From the NCBI RefSeq assembly GCF_017922435.1, contig NZ_VDEZ01000002.1:62001-126000 (forward strand): a stretch of 64,000 bases of DNA, in the 5' to 3' direction. A program made the translations under genes and the position numbers. A model generated the notes under the pieces. It was not told where the DNA came from, did no database searches, and saw nothing but the letters and a program-made list of their open reading frames with translations. This DNA is from Thalassospira sp. ER-Se-21-Dark (GTDB taxonomy: Bacteria; Pseudomonadota; Alphaproteobacteria; Rhodospirillales; Thalassospiraceae). Below, piece by piece: positions 61,572 through 64,000 of the stretch (positions are counted from its first letter, which is position 1; every line of letters starts with the position of its first letter).

Positions 61572-62911
61572 TCGTTGCGTCCGGAGGCTTTGGCGTGGGT
61601 CATTTCCACGCGGATTGGTACATCGCTGCTACGCAGGTGCAGATCGCGTTGCGGGAACGGGATTTCGATATTGTGTTCGATGAAGGCGTCCCAGACATTG
61701 AGCAAAACTTCGCTGATGATATTGCCGCGACCGTTTTGCGGGTCGTTGATCCAGAAACGGATTTCAAGATCGACAGAGTTGTCACCAAAACCGCGCATCA
61801 GGGTATTGGGCCCCGGATTGTCCTGTACGCGTGTGCATTTCGCCGCCGCCTCGTTACACAGCTTGATCGCAAGATGGGGATCGCAGTTATAGGAAATGCC
61901 GACCGGGACTTTCAGGCGCAGCTTGACGTCCGAGTGGCTCCAGTTTTCGACCTGATTGGTGATCAGGTCTTCGTTCGGAATCAGGAATTCCGTGCCATCG
62001 CGGGTTCGAACGGCAGTGTAACGCGCGCCCAGTGACTGAATCCAGCCAAAGGTATCGCCAATCGCAATGACATCGCCGGGCTTGATCGACCGGTCAAGCA
62101 ACAGGATCACTCCGCTGATCAGGTTGGCGAAAATGCGTTGCAAACCAAAGCCGATCCCGACACCAACCGCACCACCGAATACGGCGAGTGCTGTCAGATC
62201 GACACCCATGGTCGAAAGTGCAAACAAAACGGCGATCGAGAGCAAGACAAGCTTGAGAAGCTTTGCCATCAGGACCTGCACCGACGGGGTCAGGTGATGG
62301 ACCTTGCGGATGCGTTGTTCAAACAGGCGTGAGGCAAAGGATGCCACCCACAGCAAAACCGCAAGCGAGAGAACGGCTTTGATGATGCCATAGATCGAAA
62401 TGCGGAACTCGCCGAATTCAATCGCATGCCCGTCGAGGATTGCGATACTTGGTTCCAGCCATCCGACAATGTTGAGTGCCGCCAACGTCCAGGCGACGGT
62501 GGCAATGGTGCGTGACCAGACGGGATCATTGACAATGGCGGCGGCCAGACGAATGACAATCCATGCATTCAGAAGGCTTGCCACCAACCGGATGATGTTA
62601 TGGCGGTAGCCAGCCTGAATGGCGATGGCATCAAGCACCCAGATGGCAGTAACAAAAATCAGAGGGAAGGCAAGACTGGGCAGCACCAGCGCAAAGCGTC
62701 GAAACCCGGCATAGGGTAAAAGCGGCTTCCAATCCTGCAAGCGTGCGAGAAGCGACGCCAGACGACCACGCAGCAAAAAGGCCGGGATTGTGGCAAGCAG
62801 GCAGGCAGCAATCTGGATCAGGATCGGGACCAGCAGGACATTTGCAGAGATCCAGGCGATTGCCTGTTCAAGCCATTGCAAATAGATGTCCGGGTTGCTG
62901 AGCTGTTCCAT
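61568..62911 (-). CDS. MscS-family mechanosensitive channel
   Basis: This 447-residue membrane protein has about five hydrophobic segments before the MscS core. The pore helix and beta domain are marked by A-V-F-G-G-A-V-G-V-G-I-G-F-G-L-Q near 250-265, then L-L-D-R-S-I-K-P-G-D-V-I, and I-P-N-E-D-L-I-T-N-Q-V-E-N-W-S near 312-326. It opens under membrane tension to release solutes. It is longer than E. coli MscS, with extra helices at the start. AAGGGG precedes the ATG at 62911. Confidence 0.92.
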   Translation of the reverse strand: MEQLSNPDIYLQWLEQAIAWISANVLLVPILIQIAACLLATIPAFLLRGRLASLLARLQDWKPLLPYAGFRRFALVLPSLAFPLIFVTAIWVLDAIAIQAGYRHNIIRLVASLLNAWIVIRLAAAIVNDPVWSRTIATVAWTLAALNIVGWLEPSIAILDGHAIEFGEFRISIYGIIKAVLSLAVLLWVASFASRLFEQRIRKVHHLTPSVQVLMAKLLKLVLLSIAVLFALSTMGVDLTALAVFGGAVGVGIGFGLQRIFANLISGVILLLDRSIKPGDVIAIGDTFGWIQSLGARYTAVRTRDGTEFLIPNEDLITNQVENWSHSDVKLRLKVPVGISYNCDPHLAIKLCNEAAAKCTRVQDNPGPNTLMRGFGDNSVDLEIRFWINDPQNGRGNIISEVLLNVWDAFIEHNIEIPFPQRDLHLRSSDVPIRVEMTHAKASGRND

Positions 62912-63044
62912 ATTGCCCCTTATGATCGGTTTCGTTCTTTGCGACAAAGCCCGTTAAAACAATATGGTAACACGGAACCGGATTAACAGGCACCTTTCAA
63001 CGCGGGGTCTTTTGCACGGCCTGACCCCGGGTGCCAACTGGCCA

Positions 63045-63070
63045 AGAAAAAAGCCGGCGAATGCCGGCTT
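63045..63070 (-). terminator. Terminator after the DnaJ-class gene
   Basis: AAGCCGGC / GCCGGCTT with a 4-base loop; on the minus strand a T run follows. Confidence 0.88.
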
Positions 63071-63082
63071 CGAGGTGATCTA

Positions 63083-64000
63083 TCAGCGCGCCTTGTAGGG
63101 GTGCTTTTCAGACCAGTGCTTGATGAACTCGACCAATTCGTCATCACGTTCTTCGGGCAGTTTGACCGTCAGGTGAACATATTGATCACCACGCTTGTTG
63201 CCCCGGTCATAAGGCGCACCTTTGCCGCGCAGGCGCAGCTTGGTGCCGCTGTTGGCGTTGGCGGGCAGCTTCATATTGACCTTGCCATCGACAATCGGCA
63301 CTTCAATGGAGCCACCCAGAATGGCTTCAGGCAGGCTGATTGCCAGATCACAATGCAGGTCATTGCCTTCGCGTCGGAAGGTCTTATCCGGATGAACATG
63401 CAGCTTGATCAGCGCGTCACCGGCCTCGCCACCATTCATGCCAGCCATCCCCTGGCCTTTAAGGCGCAGGGTCTGTTCGTTCTCGCTTCCGGGGGGGATG
63501 CGGACTTCAAGGCTTTTGCCGCTGGCGAGATTGATGCGCTTGGTCGTGCCAAGGATGGCCTCGGCGAAATCAAGGCTCAGCTCATAGGAGATGTTCGGGC
63601 CTTTGACCTTTCTGGGTTTGCGTTCCCCGCCAAAGCCACCGAAGCCGCCGCCACCAGAACGTGCGCGTCCCTTGCCGAAAATTTCGTCAAAGATGTCCTC
63701 GGCATTGGCGCCGGAAAAGCCGCCGAACGGATCGCCGCCGCCAAAGCCACCACCGGCATGTCCGCCGCCACGGGCAAACGGGCTGGTTTCGTGACCATCG
63801 GCGTCGATTTCACCATTGTCGAATTTCTTGCGGCGCTCCGCATCACCGAGAAGGTGATAGGCGCTCGATACCTTTTTGAAGCGTTCTTCGATTTTGGCAT
63901 CGCCCGGATTGACATCGGGGTGAAGTTCACGCGCCAGTTTGCGATAGGCCTTTTTGATTTCTTCCTGACTGGCGTTTTTGGCAACGCCAAGTGTCTTGTA
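63083..64000 (-). CDS. DnaJ-class (CbpA-like) co-chaperone, N-terminus cut by the window edge
   Basis: The frame is open from base 64000 to the stop at 63083, giving 305 residues; only the first few codons are missing. The J domain is visible (Y-K-T-L-G-V near the edge, then the catalytic H-P-D in R-E-L-H-P-D-V-N-P-G), followed by a Gly/Phe-rich linker (G-G-G-H-A-G-G-G-F-G-G-G) and the two C-terminal beta domains (P-P-G-S-E-N; L-H-V-H-P-D-K-T-F-R-R-E-G-N-D-L). No CxxCxGxG zinc finger exists, so it is class B, like CbpA. It stimulates DnaK ATPase and binds clients. Confidence 0.93.
   Translation of the reverse strand, partial: YKTLGVAKNASQEEIKKAYRKLARELHPDVNPGDAKIEERFKKVSSAYHLLGDAERRKKFDNGEIDADGHETSPFARGGGHAGGGFGGGDPFGGFSGANAEDIFDEIFGKGRARSGGGGFGGFGGERKPRKVKGPNISYELSLDFAEAILGTTKRINLASGKSLEVRIPPGSENEQTLRLKGQGMAGMNGGEAGDALIKLHVHPDKTFRREGNDLHCDLAISLPEAILGGSIEVPIVDGKVNMKLPANANSGTKLRLRGKGAPYDRGNKRGDQYVHLTVKLPEERDDELVEFIKHWSEKHPYKAR

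Noticed and set aside
1-64000. CRISPR array, prophage, complete insertion sequence, tRNA or rRNA gene
   Set aside because: Reading both strands I found no spaced direct repeats, phage genes, transposase frames, or tRNA-like T-loop and acceptor patterns.

Overview
The window looks like a chromosomal segment of an alphaproteobacterium, most likely Rhodospirillales and plausibly Thalassospira-like. This is an inference from gene content: an HdaA-type DnaA regulator, a DUF2066 protein beside PerM and HdaA, an EipB/DUF1849 protein, aa3-type oxidase subunit IV peptides, and a matPQM-AB-type malonate locus. I see no tRNA or rRNA gene, CRISPR array, prophage or complete insertion sequence. The first gene (metN) and last gene (a DnaJ-class chaperone) are cut by the window edges.

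Layout. 1-1.8 kb: end of a methionine ABC transporter operon (metN-metI-metQ) with a terminator. 1.8-7.4 kb: accessory stretch with an orphan RTX protein, a 49-codon copy of the end of an ABC-F gene, a DUF899 protein, a DHA2-type drug exporter, and an ArsR-SRPBCC pair with a palindromic operator over its start codon. 7.4-14.3 kb: ABC-F ATPase, ndk, a chemotaxis receptor, two tiny aa3 oxidase subunit IV paralogues flanking a small P-loop kinase, and a secreted four-cysteine protein. 14.4-19.5 kb: purN-purM facing away from DUF2066-perM-hdaA. 19.6-23.8 kb: a RimB/RimK/AstE-like set for adding and trimming glutamates, then rnd. 23.8-29.4 kb: accessory block of small regulator-target pairs (TetR with an AhpD-like protein, LysR with an NmrA-like reductase), DUF1348, a 26-residue peptide and a DUF1835 pair. 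29.4-36 kb: ppx-ppk, sixA, aspS. 36-40 kb: SPOR lipoprotein, EipB, a dithiol ArsR regulator resembling persulfide sensors, and an HDAC-like amidohydrolase. 40-44.3 kb: xseB-ispA-(alpha/beta hydrolase)-dxs. 44.3-53.2 kb: SDR, YkgJ-type protein, then a malonate uptake and catabolism operon (TRAP transporter, malonyl-CoA decarboxylase, malonyl-CoA synthetase) with a divergent GntR regulator. 53.3-64 kb: tlyA, GlcG/HbpS protein, TetR-DUF2269, secreted intradiol dioxygenase, an unusual retropepsin-like protein with a long disordered tail, fabI-aroC, YihY/BrkB, MscS and the DnaJ-class chaperone.

How the genes work together. The clearest functional unit is the malonate locus: uptake by TRAP, activation to malonyl-CoA, then decarboxylation to acetyl-CoA, with repeated TGGTATACCA-like sites between the operon and its regulator. 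Two gene neighbourhoods that are usually compact in alphaproteobacteria (hdaA/ppk/ppx/rnd/aspS and xseB/ispA/dxs/tlyA) are both opened up here by accessory genes. No single large undescribed system stands out. The most interesting points are the ABC-F gene tail copied behind the DUF899 gene, a RimB-like protease fold with an altered active-site loop and a disordered tail, a nested inverted repeat inside the rim locus, and several regulator-operator pairs readable directly from the DNA, one of which predicts a leaderless mRNA.
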